Assembly: GCA_014649555.1 (NCBI GenBank)
Contig: BMTG01000016.1
Span: 1-64,000, forward strand
Direction: 5' to 3'
DNA: 64,000 nucleotides
Source of the DNA: Streptomyces globisporus
GTDB lineage: Bacteria; Actinomycetota; Actinomycetes; Streptomycetales; Streptomycetaceae
Shown here: piece after piece, positions 10,992 to 19,064 of the stretch
Position numbering within the stretch: the stretch's first letter is position 1
Layout: each line of letters starts with the position of its first letter
Made by a program: the position numbers and the translations under genes
Notes under the pieces: generated by a model
Seen by the model: only the letters and a program-made list of their open reading frames with translations
Databases searched by the model: none
What the model was told of the DNA's origin: nothing

Positions 10992-12500
10992 TCAGCTGGT
11001 GAGGGCCCGGATCGAGTGGTAGACGTCGAAGACCGCGAGGCAGAGGGGGAGCAGCGTCAGCAGGACGACCGTCTCGGCGATCTCCAGGAAGCGCCCCCAG
11101 AACGGGGTGACGCCCTTGCTCGGCACGATCAGGCCGATGGCGGTGATCAGGACGGCGACGCCCGCGACCGCCGCGGCGAGCCACACCGTACGGATGTCGA
11201 GTGCGGCCCCGTCGCCCCGCAGTGCGTCGCGCACGATGGCGACCGGCGGGTTCAGGGACAGCCCGAGGCCGAGGAGCACCAGGGACGCGAGGCCCGCGGC
11301 GAGCGCGCAGCCGACCTGGGCGGTGTAGCGGAACAGGTGGGCGCGCATCAGCATGGCGACGCCGGTGGCCAGGGCGAGCAGCTGGCCCCAGACGTTGTCC
11401 GAGAAGCCCAGCACGGCGGCGGCCGCCACGGCGACCAGGGCGCAGCCGCCGACCAGGCCGAGGAGCAGTTCGTGGCCGCGCCGCGCCTGGGCGGCGAGGC
11501 GTTCGGCGTCGACCGGGCCGGTCGGCGCGGGCTCGGAGGTCCCGTAGTCGCCGACGGTGGTGCGGGGCGGCTCGAATCCGATGGGGATCCGGGCGAAGCG
11601 GGTGGAGAGTCCCGGCAGGAAGGCGAGGGCGCCGACGGCGAGCGGGGAGCACACGGCGGCGGCCTCGATCGGCCGCATGCCGGTCATGATCGCGATGAAG
11701 GTGACCAGGAGGCCGACGGCGCTCGCGAAGACGAACGCGACGAACGGGCCGTCCCCGCCGGGCGCGACGATCATCAGGATGACCGCGACGACGAGGACCG
11801 CCGCGCAGGCGAGCAGGAACTGCAGCCGTCCGATGCCCTGCCCGGCGCTCAGGGACAGCAGGCCGGAGCCGGCGACGGCCGCGTTGACCAGGGCGCCGAT
11901 GCCGAGCGCGATCGACGAGCCCCGGTCCTCGTACACCCGGGCACGCACACAGGCGAACGCGAGGAGGAGCAGGGCGACGACCGCGGCCAGGATGCCGGGC
12001 AGGCCGTTCATGTCGTGGCGCGGGTCGGCGGTCCACAGCACGAAGCCGAGCAGGGACAGCAGGACGGAGCCGCCGAAGAGGCCGGCGCCGCGCATGAGCG
12101 CGTCGCCCCAGAGCGTGCGGTCCTTGGCCACAGCGGTGGCGACGGCGTCCGACACGTCGTCGAAGACCGCGGGGGGCAGCGATTCGGAGAAGGGACGCAT
12201 CGACAGCAGCTCGCCGTCGAGGATGCGGTGGCCGGCGAGCGTACGGGCGCTGTCCAGGACGGTGCCGTCGCGGCGGACCAGGTGGTAGCCGACCGGTGCG
12301 CCGGGGGCGGGGCTCTGACCGGACAGCCGGAGGATCTCCGGATACAGGTCGGCGACGGGGATGTCCTCGGGCAGGGCCACATCGACCCGGCCGTCGGGCG
12401 CGACGACCGTGACCCGGCAGAATCCGGTGCTGCTGCCGGACGGGGTCCCGTGACTCTGCCGACCGGATCCGGTGGCTGCCGCTTGGGCCGTCATGGTCAC
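10992..12500 (-). CDS. eccD: type VII secretion integral membrane protein EccD
   Basis: EccD (502 residues) is the multi-span core membrane subunit of ESX/type VII secretion. An N-terminal ubiquitin-like domain (about residues 28-105, CRVTVVAPDGRVDVALPED and on) precedes eleven or so hydrophobic segments from residue 135 to near the end (for example LWGDALMRGAGLFGGS and LQFLLACAAVLVVAVILMIV). The GTG start has GGGGGAG six bases upstream; an ATG two codons on is an alternative. It is divergent from eccC across a 345-base region containing short repeats, so its leader carries several of those units. Confidence 0.92.
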   Translation of the reverse strand: MTMTAQAAATGSGRQSHGTPSGSSTGFCRVTVVAPDGRVDVALPEDIPVADLYPEILRLSGQSPAPGAPVGYHLVRRDGTVLDSARTLAGHRILDGELLSMRPFSESLPPAVFDDVSDAVATAVAKDRTLWGDALMRGAGLFGGSVLLSLLGFVLWTADPRHDMNGLPGILAAVVALLLLAFACVRARVYEDRGSSIALGIGALVNAAVAGSGLLSLSAGQGIGRLQFLLACAAVLVVAVILMIVAPGGDGPFVAFVFASAVGLLVTFIAIMTGMRPIEAAAVCSPLAVGALAFLPGLSTRFARIPIGFEPPRTTVGDYGTSEPAPTGPVDAERLAAQARRGHELLLGLVGGCALVAVAAAAVLGFSDNVWGQLLALATGVAMLMRAHLFRYTAQVGCALAAGLASLVLLGLGLSLNPPVAIVRDALRGDGAALDIRTVWLAAAVAGVAVLITAIGLIVPSKGVTPFWGRFLEIAETVVLLTLLPLCLAVFDVYHSIRALTS

Positions 12501-12845
12501 CTGGTGCTCCCCCTACTACTGACGTGTACTGCCTACTGGTACTGACGTGTACTGCCTGCTGGCCTGTACTGCCCTGTACTGCGCTTGTTCTGGGCTGTAC
12601 CGCGCTTGTTCCGGGAGCTGGTGACGCGCTTGTTCTGCGCCGCTCTGCTCCGTTCTGCGCTTCGGCTTCCGCGTTCGTCCCGAATGACCGCCTTCGCGCG
12701 ACAGTTAGCGGATGCGTACACGCGTCGCGACACCCTACCGCCATGGGGGTGGCGCCACGCCAGTAGGATCCTTCCCGCGGATGGAGCCCGTCGCCACGGG
12801 GGCGCCGATAGGAACACTTCCGTCCGGCAAGGGAATTGGTGAGCT
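12501..12845. other. eccD/eccC divergent intergenic region
   Basis: No gene is supportable in these 345 bases. The first 150 bases are built from short degenerate units: TGTACTGC occurs at least four times, GCGCTTGTTC three times, and a 23-base unit twice. The rest holds a TAGGAT hexamer at about 12764-12769 that resembles an actinobacterial -10 box for eccC, without a clear -35 partner. The divergent eccD and eccC promoters must lie here. Confidence 0.5.
12517..12562. repeat. 23-bp tandem direct repeat upstream of eccD
   Basis: Two adjacent 23-base copies (12517-12539 and 12540-12562) share TACTGACGTGTACTGCCT and differ at one base. Looser copies of TGTACTGC continue to about 12580. They lie immediately upstream of the eccD ribosome binding site. 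They could be a regulator array or slippage-generated sequence. Confidence 0.7.
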
Positions 12846-15800
12846 GTGAGCCAGATCGTCGTCAAGCGCCCACCGCGGGCCCTGCCCACCGAAGTGCCGG
12901 TCGAGCAGGTGCAGTTGCAACCTCCGCCGGAACTCCCCCGGGGCCAGCAGGAGGGGGCGCTGATGCAGCTCCTGCCGATGCTGGGCATGGGTGGTTCCGT
13001 CGTCTTCTTCTTCATGACGCCGAACCCGATCATGCGCATCATGGGCATGATCATGATCGCCTCGACGGTCGGTATGGCCATCGCGATGCTCGTACGGTAC
13101 CGACGGGGCACCCAGGGCGAGCTGGCGGATCTGCGCCGCGACTACCTGAAGTACCTGACGCAGACCCGGCGCACGGTGTTGAAGACGGCCCGCAAGCAGC
13201 GCGACGCGCAGTTCTACCTCCACCCCTCCCCCGAGCAGCTGTGGGCGCTCGTCGCCGAGGGCAGCCGGGTGTGGGAGCGGCGCGCGGGTGACGCGGACTT
13301 CGCGCAGGTGCGCATCGGTCTGGGCAGTCAGGAGCTGGCGACGCCGCTCATCGCGCCCGAGACGGCGCCCGTGGACGAGCTGGAGCCGCTGGCCGCCGGG
13401 GCGATGCAGCAGTTCCTGGCGACGCACTCCACGCTGGACGGTCTGCCCATGGCCGTCTCGCTGCGGGCGTTCTACCACCTGACGATCAGCGGCCACGCGG
13501 AGTCCGCGCGCTCCGCGGCCCGGGCGATGGTCGGCGGTCTCGCCTCCCTGCACTCCCCCGAGGACCTGGTGATCGCGGTCGCGACGGGTACGGAGGCGGC
13601 GCCGCAGTGGGAGTGGGCCAAGTGGCTCCCGCACGCGCAGGCTCCGGGCCCCGCGGACGGGGCGGGGAGCAGGCGGCTGATCACCACCAGCCTGCCGGCC
13701 CTGGAGGATCTGCTGGCCGGACGACTGGAGGGCAGGCCGCGGTTCCAGCCCGGCGGGCAGCCGCTCGTGGAGCAGCCGCATGTCGTCGTGGTGCTCGACG
13801 GTGAGTCGGTGCCGCCCATGTCGGTGCTGGCATCCGCGGAGGGCCTGCAGGGCGTGACGGTCATCGAGGTGGTGCCGGGCGAGGTGACCGGGGCCCGCGG
13901 GGGCCTCTCCGTCGTGGTGCAGCCGAAGACGTTGCAGCTGGAGTCGGGCCAGGGCCTGGTCTACGACGGGGTTCCGGACCTGCTCAGTTACGAGGCGGCC
14001 GAGGCGCTCGCCCGGCAGCTGGCCCCGCTGCACATGGCGACGGGCGGGGACGACGACGAACCCCTGCTGGCCAACCTGGAGTTCACCGATCTGCTGAACC
14101 TGGGGGACGCCGCGTCGATCGAGGTCAGCCGGACCTGGCGGCCGCGGTCGCAGGCGGAGCGGCTGCGGGTGCCGATCGGTGTGGGCGAGGACGGCTCACC
14201 CGTGATGCTGGACCTGAAGGAGGCGGCGCAGGAGGGCATGGGCCCGCACGGCCTGTGCGTGGGCGCCACCGGTTCCGGTAAGTCCGAGCTGCTGCGCACC
14301 CTGGTGCTGGGCCTGGCCGTCACCCACACATCGGAGACACTGAACTTCGTCCTCGCCGACTTCAAGGGCGGTGCGACCTTCGCCGGTATGGCGCAGATGC
14401 CGCATGTCGCGGCCGTGATCACCAACCTCGCGGACGACCTGACGCTGGTCGACCGCATGGGTGATTCCATCCGCGGTGAGCTCAACCGCCGGCAGGAGAT
14501 GCTGCGCGACGCGGGCAACTACGCCAACATCCACGACTACGAGAAGGCGCGGGCGGCCGGTGCGCCGCTGCAGCCCATTCCCTCGCTCGTGCTGGTCATC
14601 GACGAGTTCAGCGAACTCCTCACCGCCAAGCCCGACTTCATCGAGATGTTCGTGCAGATCGGGCGGATCGGCCGTTCGCTGGGCGTGCATCTGCTGCTGG
14701 CGTCGCAGCGGCTGGAGGAGGGGCGGCTGCGCGGTCTGGAGACGTATCTGTCGTACCGGGTGGGTCTGCGGACGTTCTCGGCGGCGGAGTCGCGGGCCGC
14801 GATCGGGGTGCCCGACGCGTACCACCTGCCGAACGTGCCCGGTTCCGGGCTGCTCAAGTTCGGTACGGAGGAGATGGTCCGGTTCAAGGCCGCGTACGTC
14901 TCCGGGGTGTACCGCTCGGGCGCTCACCGGGCCGCGGCGCCGGGTGCTCCGCTGCCGGTGGACCGCAGGCCGGTTCCGTTCACGGCCGCCCCGGTTCCGG
15001 TGCAGTACGTCCAGCCGGCGGCGCACGCCGGGGGCGTACCCGAGCAGCGTACGGGGGAGGACGACGCGCTGGCGGACACGGTGCTCGATGTGATCGTGCG
15101 CCGGCTGGAGGGCCGCGGAGCCTCCGCCCACCAGGTGTGGCTGCCGCCGCTGGACAATCCGCCGTCGATGGACGAACTGCTGCCCGGGCTCTCGCCGGTG
15201 CAGGGCCGGGGGCTGACCCAGCCCGGTTTCGAGGGGGCGGGCCGGCTGGTCGCGCCGATCGGCGTCATCGACAAGCCGTTCGAGCAGCGGCGCGACACCC
15301 TCTACCGGGACTTCTCCGGGGCAGCCGGTCATATGCAGATCACCGGTGGTCCGCAGTCGGGGAAGTCGACGCTGCTGCGGACGATCATCGCCGGTTTCGC
15401 GCTCACGCACACGCCGGCGGAAGTCCAGTTCTACGGGCTCGACTTCGGTGGTGGCGGCATGTCGTCCATCGCCGGTCTGCCGCACGTCGGCGGGGTGGCG
15501 TCCCGCCTCGACCCCGAGCGGGTGCGCCGTACGGTCGCCGAGGTGTACGGGATCATGGCGCGGCGCGAGGAGTACTTCCGCAGCGCCGGGATCGACTCCA
15601 TCGCCACGTTCCGCCGGCTGCGGGCGCGCGGTGACATCTCGGTGACGGACCAGCCGTGGGGTGACGTCTTCCTGGTCATCGACGGGTGGGGCAACTTCCG
15701 CACGGACTACGAAGGTCTGGAGGACGCGGTCACGGACATCGCAGCCCGCGGACTGGGGTACGGCATCCACCTGATCATCACGGCGTCGCGTTCCATGGAG

Positions 15801-16820
15801 GTACGGGCCAGCCTCAAGGACCAGCTCATGAACCGCCTGGAGCTGCGCCTCGGCGACCCCATGGACTCCGAGCTGGACCGCAAGGTGTCGGCCAACGTGC
15901 CCGCCGGGGTGCCGGGTCGCGGCCAGACGCCGGAGAAGCTGCACTTCATGGCGGCGGTGCCGCGCATCGACGGCATCAACTCCGACAGCGACCTCTCCGA
16001 GGCCACCGCCGCGATGAACCAGGAGGTCACCCGCCACTGGACGGCGCCGCCCGCTCCCGCGGTACGTCTGCTGCCGCGCGAGCTTCCGGCGAGCGAGCTC
16101 CCGGCCGGTTACGCGGTTCCGGAACGCGGCATCGCCTTCGGCATCGACGAGAACAACCTGGAGCCGGTGTACCTGAACTTCGAACAGGACCCGTTCTTCC
16201 TGGCGTTCGGCGAGAGCGAGTCCGGGAAGTCGAACCTGCTGCGGTTGATCATCAAGCAGCTCACCGAGCGGTACGACGGTGATTCCTGCAAGCTCTTCGT
16301 CATCGACAACCGACGTTCGCTGCTGGACGTGACTCCGCGCTCGCATCTCGCGGAGTACATCCCGATGTCCAACAACATGGAACATCACATGACGGCGCTG
16401 TACGACCTGATGAAGCGCCGCACGCCGTCCGCCGACGTGACAGCGCAGGAGCTGCGCGACCAGAGCTGGTGGCAGGGCCCCACGGTGTACGTCGTCATCG
16501 ACGACTTCGACCTGGTCGCCACGTCGAGCGGCAACCCGCTGGCACCGATCACGGAAATGCTGCCGTTCGCCCGTGACGTGGGTGTCCGCTTCATCATCGC
16601 CCGCAGTACGGCGGGGGCCAGCCGGGCCCTGTACGAACCCTTCCTCCAGCGCATGATCGAGCTGGGCGCCCAGGGTCTGATGCTGTCGGGCGACCCGGGC
16701 GAGGGCGACATCATGGGCAACGTGCGGCCGCGGCCGATGCCGCCGGGGCGGGGCATCTTCGTGACGCGGCGGCGGGGGAACCCGTTGGTGCAGACGGGGG
16801 TGCTGGGCGGGGAGCGGTAG
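12846..16820 (+). CDS. eccC: type VII secretion ATPase EccC
   Basis: EccC (1324 residues) is the FtsK/SpoIIIE-type motor that recognises WXG100 substrates and drives export. Two membrane helices at about residues 43-85 are followed by three ATPase domains in one chain. Walker A motifs are GATGSGKS (473-480), GGPQSGKST (834-842) and GESESGKS (1122-1129). Walker B ends in DE (586-587) in the first domain, DG (946-947) in the second and DD (1219-1220) in the third, so the second lacks the usual catalytic acidic residue. Some ESX systems split this protein into Ca and Cb; here it is fused. The GTG start has only a weak ribosome site. Confidence 0.95.
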   Translation: MSQIVVKRPPRALPTEVPVEQVQLQPPPELPRGQQEGALMQLLPMLGMGGSVVFFFMTPNPIMRIMGMIMIASTVGMAIAMLVRYRRGTQGELADLRRDYLKYLTQTRRTVLKTARKQRDAQFYLHPSPEQLWALVAEGSRVWERRAGDADFAQVRIGLGSQELATPLIAPETAPVDELEPLAAGAMQQFLATHSTLDGLPMAVSLRAFYHLTISGHAESARSAARAMVGGLASLHSPEDLVIAVATGTEAAPQWEWAKWLPHAQAPGPADGAGSRRLITTSLPALEDLLAGRLEGRPRFQPGGQPLVEQPHVVVVLDGESVPPMSVLASAEGLQGVTVIEVVPGEVTGARGGLSVVVQPKTLQLESGQGLVYDGVPDLLSYEAAEALARQLAPLHMATGGDDDEPLLANLEFTDLLNLGDAASIEVSRTWRPRSQAERLRVPIGVGEDGSPVMLDLKEAAQEGMGPHGLCVGATGSGKSELLRTLVLGLAVTHTSETLNFVLADFKGGATFAGMAQMPHVAAVITNLADDLTLVDRMGDSIRGELNRRQEMLRDAGNYANIHDYEKARAAGAPLQPIPSLVLVIDEFSELLTAKPDFIEMFVQIGRIGRSLGVHLLLASQRLEEGRLRGLETYLSYRVGLRTFSAAESRAAIGVPDAYHLPNVPGSGLLKFGTEEMVRFKAAYVSGVYRSGAHRAAAPGAPLPVDRRPVPFTAAPVPVQYVQPAAHAGGVPEQRTGEDDALADTVLDVIVRRLEGRGASAHQVWLPPLDNPPSMDELLPGLSPVQGRGLTQPGFEGAGRLVAPIGVIDKPFEQRRDTLYRDFSGAAGHMQITGGPQSGKSTLLRTIIAGFALTHTPAEVQFYGLDFGGGGMSSIAGLPHVGGVASRLDPERVRRTVAEVYGIMARREEYFRSAGIDSIATFRRLRARGDISVTDQPWGDVFLVIDGWGNFRTDYEGLEDAVTDIAARGLGYGIHLIITASRSMEVRASLKDQLMNRLELRLGDPMDSELDRKVSANVPAGVPGRGQTPEKLHFMAAVPRIDGINSDSDLSEATAAMNQEVTRHWTAPPAPAVRLLPRELPASELPAGYAVPERGIAFGIDENNLEPVYLNFEQDPFFLAFGESESGKSNLLRLIIKQLTERYDGDSCKLFVIDNRRSLLDVTPRSHLAEYIPMSNNMEHHMTALYDLMKRRTPSADVTAQELRDQSWWQGPTVYVVIDDFDLVATSSGNPLAPITEMLPFARDVGVRFIIARSTAGASRALYEPFLQRMIELGAQGLMLSGDPGEGDIMGNVRPRPMPPGRGIFVTRRRGNPLVQTGVLGGER

Positions 16821-16855
16821 GAGGACCCGGCCCGGGTCCGTCGGGTCCGGACCGT

Positions 16856-16904
16856 GAAACGGAGAAGGTGCGGGGCCGTTGGGGCTCCGCACCTTCTCCG
16901 TTTC
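16856..16904 (+). terminator. eccC terminator
   Basis: The two arms at 16856-16873 and 16887-16904 are perfect 18-bp complements (core GGAGAAGGTGCGG / CCGCACCTTCTCC) with a 13-base loop. It lies 36 bases after the eccC stop. Confidence 0.85.
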
Positions 16905-16990
16905 GTGGGCGACGGCTTACATCGCCGTCCTGCAGCAGTTCAGGGTGGACATCTCCCGCGCATGTCCACCCTGATGTGCTGCTGTACTGC

Positions 16991-17030
16991 TGTGCTGTGC
17001 TGTGCTGTGCTGTGCTGTGCTGTGCTGTGC
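16991..17030. repeat. TGTGC pentanucleotide microsatellite
   Basis: Eight perfect tandem copies of TGTGC, preceded by CTGTACTGC. It lies between the eccC terminator and the 3' end of the WXG100 gene, 17 bases past that gene's stop on the minus strand. Simple-sequence runs like this are rare in Streptomyces. The adjoining CTGTACTGC matches units in the repeat zone on the other side of eccC. Confidence 0.85.
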
Positions 17031-17047
17031 AAACTCTGCGAACTCGG

Positions 17048-17344
17048 TCAGAAGTTCGCAGCCGCGCGCTTGTCACCGGCGCGGTAGGTGGGCGACGCCT
17101 CCAGGACCTTCTTGGCGATGTCGTCAAGGTTGGCGCGGATGGCGTTGGCGTCCGTCCTCCACCTGTTCTGCGCGGTGGTGTAGGCCTGCTTGGCCTCACC
17201 CTCCCACAGCTCCGAAACGTTCGCGATCATGGTCCTGATCTCCTCGAGATCCTTCGCGAGTTCCCCAGCCTGCTTCTTGATCTCGCCGGCCGCGAGATCC
17301 AGGCTCGCGTACGTGACGACCGTCGTACCGTCGTTCTTTCCCAT
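17048..17344 (-). CDS. WXG100 family type VII secretion effector
   Basis: An ESAT-6/CFP-10-type helical hairpin protein of 98 residues. The turn motif is seen as LWEGEAKQ near residue 47. A YxxxD-type secretion signal appears near the C-terminus as YRAGD, so this is probably the signal-bearing partner of the pair. The start is ATG with GGAGG eight bases upstream. It is separated from the second WXG100 gene by 36 bases and is presumably co-transcribed and dimerises with it. I cannot decide between the names EsxA and EsxB from sequence alone. Confidence 0.9.
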   Translation of the reverse strand: MGKNDGTTVVTYASLDLAAGEIKKQAGELAKDLEEIRTMIANVSELWEGEAKQAYTTAQNRWRTDANAIRANLDDIAKKVLEASPTYRAGDKRAAANF

Positions 17345-17380
17345 GTGATCCTCCGCTGAATTCTGGTTACGGGATAAGGG

Positions 17381-17722
17381 TCAGTAGCCGTTCAGGCTGC
17401 TCTTCGAACCGCCGGTGGGGCCCTGAACGTCCACACTGGTGAGAGCCGCGCGGATCTCGTCCTCGTTGTCGCCCGAGATGGTGCGGGCAGCCTTGATGGA
17501 CTCCTGGAAGCCGGCAAGCTGCTTGGCCAGATCGACCATGCGGTTGTTGATCTCGGTCTGCTTCTGGTTGAAGTGGTTGGCACCGATGCCCTGCCACTTT
17601 CCTTCGAGGTTGTCGATGGTCGCGTGGAGCTTCTTGACCTGCCCCTTGACCGCTTCGAACTTGATGGTGAGGTCACCCTCGAGCTTCAGGAGCGCGGCAT
17701 CTGAGACCTTCTGGTCTGCCAT
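17381..17722 (-). CDS. WXG100 family protein, partner of the adjacent one
   Basis: A 113-residue WXG100 protein. The turn motif is KWQGIGANHF near residue 43, between two long amphipathic helices (KFEAVKGQVKKLHATIDNL before, TEINNRMVDLAKQLAGFQ after). It has no clear YxxxD at its C-terminus, unlike its neighbour, and ends in a Gly/Ser tail. The ATG is preceded by AAAGGGAAAGAG. It is probably the first gene of the two-gene esx unit, starting 72 bases after the mycosin gene ends. The expected role is as an exported heterodimer with the 98-residue protein. Confidence 0.88.
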   Translation of the reverse strand: MADQKVSDAALLKLEGDLTIKFEAVKGQVKKLHATIDNLEGKWQGIGANHFNQKQTEINNRMVDLAKQLAGFQESIKAARTISGDNEDEIRAALTSVDVQGPTGGSKSSLNGY

Positions 17723-17794
17723 GGTTCTCTTTCCCTTTCGGTTGGTTCTGCAAGGCCGGCGTGGGCCGCCGACCGGTACATGCGGAACGTGTGG

Positions 17795-19036
17795 TCAAGC
17801 GGCCTTACGCCTGCGGACCACGGCGTAGGCGACCCCTCCGAGCACGGCCACGGCTGCGGCCACGCCGAGGATGAGGCCCAACTGGTTTCCGTTGTCGGAG
17901 GAGTTGGACTCCTTCACCGCCGCTGCCTTTTCGCCTTCCGCGCCGTTCTTGGCGGGCTGCGGGGAGGCTGAGGTGGAGGAGGAAGGCTCGGACGACTTGG
18001 CGGGGCCGGTCGTCTTCTCCTTGGTGAGCGGGCTGATGTCGGGGGCGCCGGGGTCGCCCTTGCCCTTGAGGACGTTCATAGAAGGACGGATCAGGCCTTG
18101 CCCGAGGTATTCGCTTCGCTCGCCGTCCTTCCAGTCGCGGGCGGCAGTGTCGAAGAGGACATTGAGGACCTGGTTGGCGGTCCAGTCGGGGTGGAGGGAC
18201 CAGACGAGGGCCGCGGAGGCGGAGGCGATGGCGGTGGCGGCGCTGGTGCCGCCGTCGCCGTCGCAGTAGCTCTTGAAGGAGTTGTCGCACCACGCTGGAA
18301 CGTCGCTGCCGGGAGATGCGACATCCACCGTGCCCGCGTGCTGCGAATAGTACGAGACCTTCCCAGCGCGGTCAGCTGAAGCAACACCTACTACCTCAGG
18401 GTATGCGGCCGGGTACCCCCGCTTGTTCTGCTGATGTCCTTCGTTCCCTACACCCGCGAAGAGCAGCTTTCCCTTACTTTCGGCGTACTTGATCGCTTCA
18501 TGTTGCTGAGGCGAGATGCCGTAGCCAGCAAAGGACATGCTGATGATCCGTGCATCGCTGTCGGCCGCAGCCCGGATGGCATGCGCGGCGTCATCGCTCG
18601 CCATGGAATACCTCTTCTGGAAATCGCCCAGGCCGATCCGCAGGGGAATAATCTTGGCTCCCGGGGCGATTCCCTTTAGGCCTCCTCCCTTGCCCGTCCC
18701 GGCGATTAGCTCAGCCATCGTCGTGCCATGGCCGTCGTAGTCATCGGTCTCGTCGCCTGGTGCCCGGGTTGCGTCAAGCCCCTTGAGAACTTGTCCCTGC
18801 AGCGACGGCGTGGACGGGTTCACACCCGAGTCGATGACAGCGACTTTGACGCCTTCGCCGGTCGTGACCTTCCACATGTCCTCCGCCTGCATCGCGGCGA
18901 GGTACCACTGCTTCGATTGTGTCTCGGCTGCGGCAGGCTGCGCCGCCCCGACGAACAACACACTCCACGAAGCGGCCACAGCCAGCGCACCGAGCACACG
19001 CACGCGCCTCCGAGCTCGGCCCATTCCTGCTGTCAT
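17795..19036 (-). CDS. mycP: mycosin-type S8 serine protease (first copy)
   Basis: Membrane-anchored subtilisin of the type VII secretion locus, 413 residues. The catalytic Asp is in VAVIDSGV, the His in DGHGTTMAE and the Ser in GGTSAATAIA; the oxyanion Asn is in GVGNEG. A signal peptide (about 1-38, ending AQPAAAE) and a C-terminal membrane helix (LGLILGVAAAVAVLGGVAY) flank the domain, with a Ser/Pro/Ala-rich linker between. The Ser motif departs from the usual GTSFSAP seen in the second copy. I chose the ATG at 19036, which lies 28 bases past the upstream gene; longer starts would overlap it. Confidence 0.9.
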   Translation of the reverse strand: MTAGMGRARRRVRVLGALAVAASWSVLFVGAAQPAAAETQSKQWYLAAMQAEDMWKVTTGEGVKVAVIDSGVNPSTPSLQGQVLKGLDATRAPGDETDDYDGHGTTMAELIAGTGKGGGLKGIAPGAKIIPLRIGLGDFQKRYSMASDDAAHAIRAAADSDARIISMSFAGYGISPQQHEAIKYAESKGKLLFAGVGNEGHQQNKRGYPAAYPEVVGVASADRAGKVSYYSQHAGTVDVASPGSDVPAWCDNSFKSYCDGDGGTSAATAIASASAALVWSLHPDWTANQVLNVLFDTAARDWKDGERSEYLGQGLIRPSMNVLKGKGDPGAPDISPLTKEKTTGPAKSSEPSSSTSASPQPAKNGAEGEKAAAVKESNSSDNGNQLGLILGVAAAVAVLGGVAYAVVRRRKAA

Positions 19037-19064
19037 CCCGGCTTCCGAACCTTCCCTGGGACTG

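Noticed and set aside
14196-16892. 898-residue minus-strand frame opposite eccC
   Set aside because: It is an antisense shadow of the three ATPase domains, rich in Arg, His and Gln, with no recognisable domain.
16991-17030. TGTGC run as a CRISPR array
   Set aside because: It is an uninterrupted 5-base tandem repeat with no spacers and no cas genes.
18601-18720. Possible TTA codons in the first mycosin gene, which is less GC-rich than its neighbours
   Set aside because: The TAA/TTA trinucleotides seen there are out of frame (ATT ATT and CTA ATC in the reading frame).
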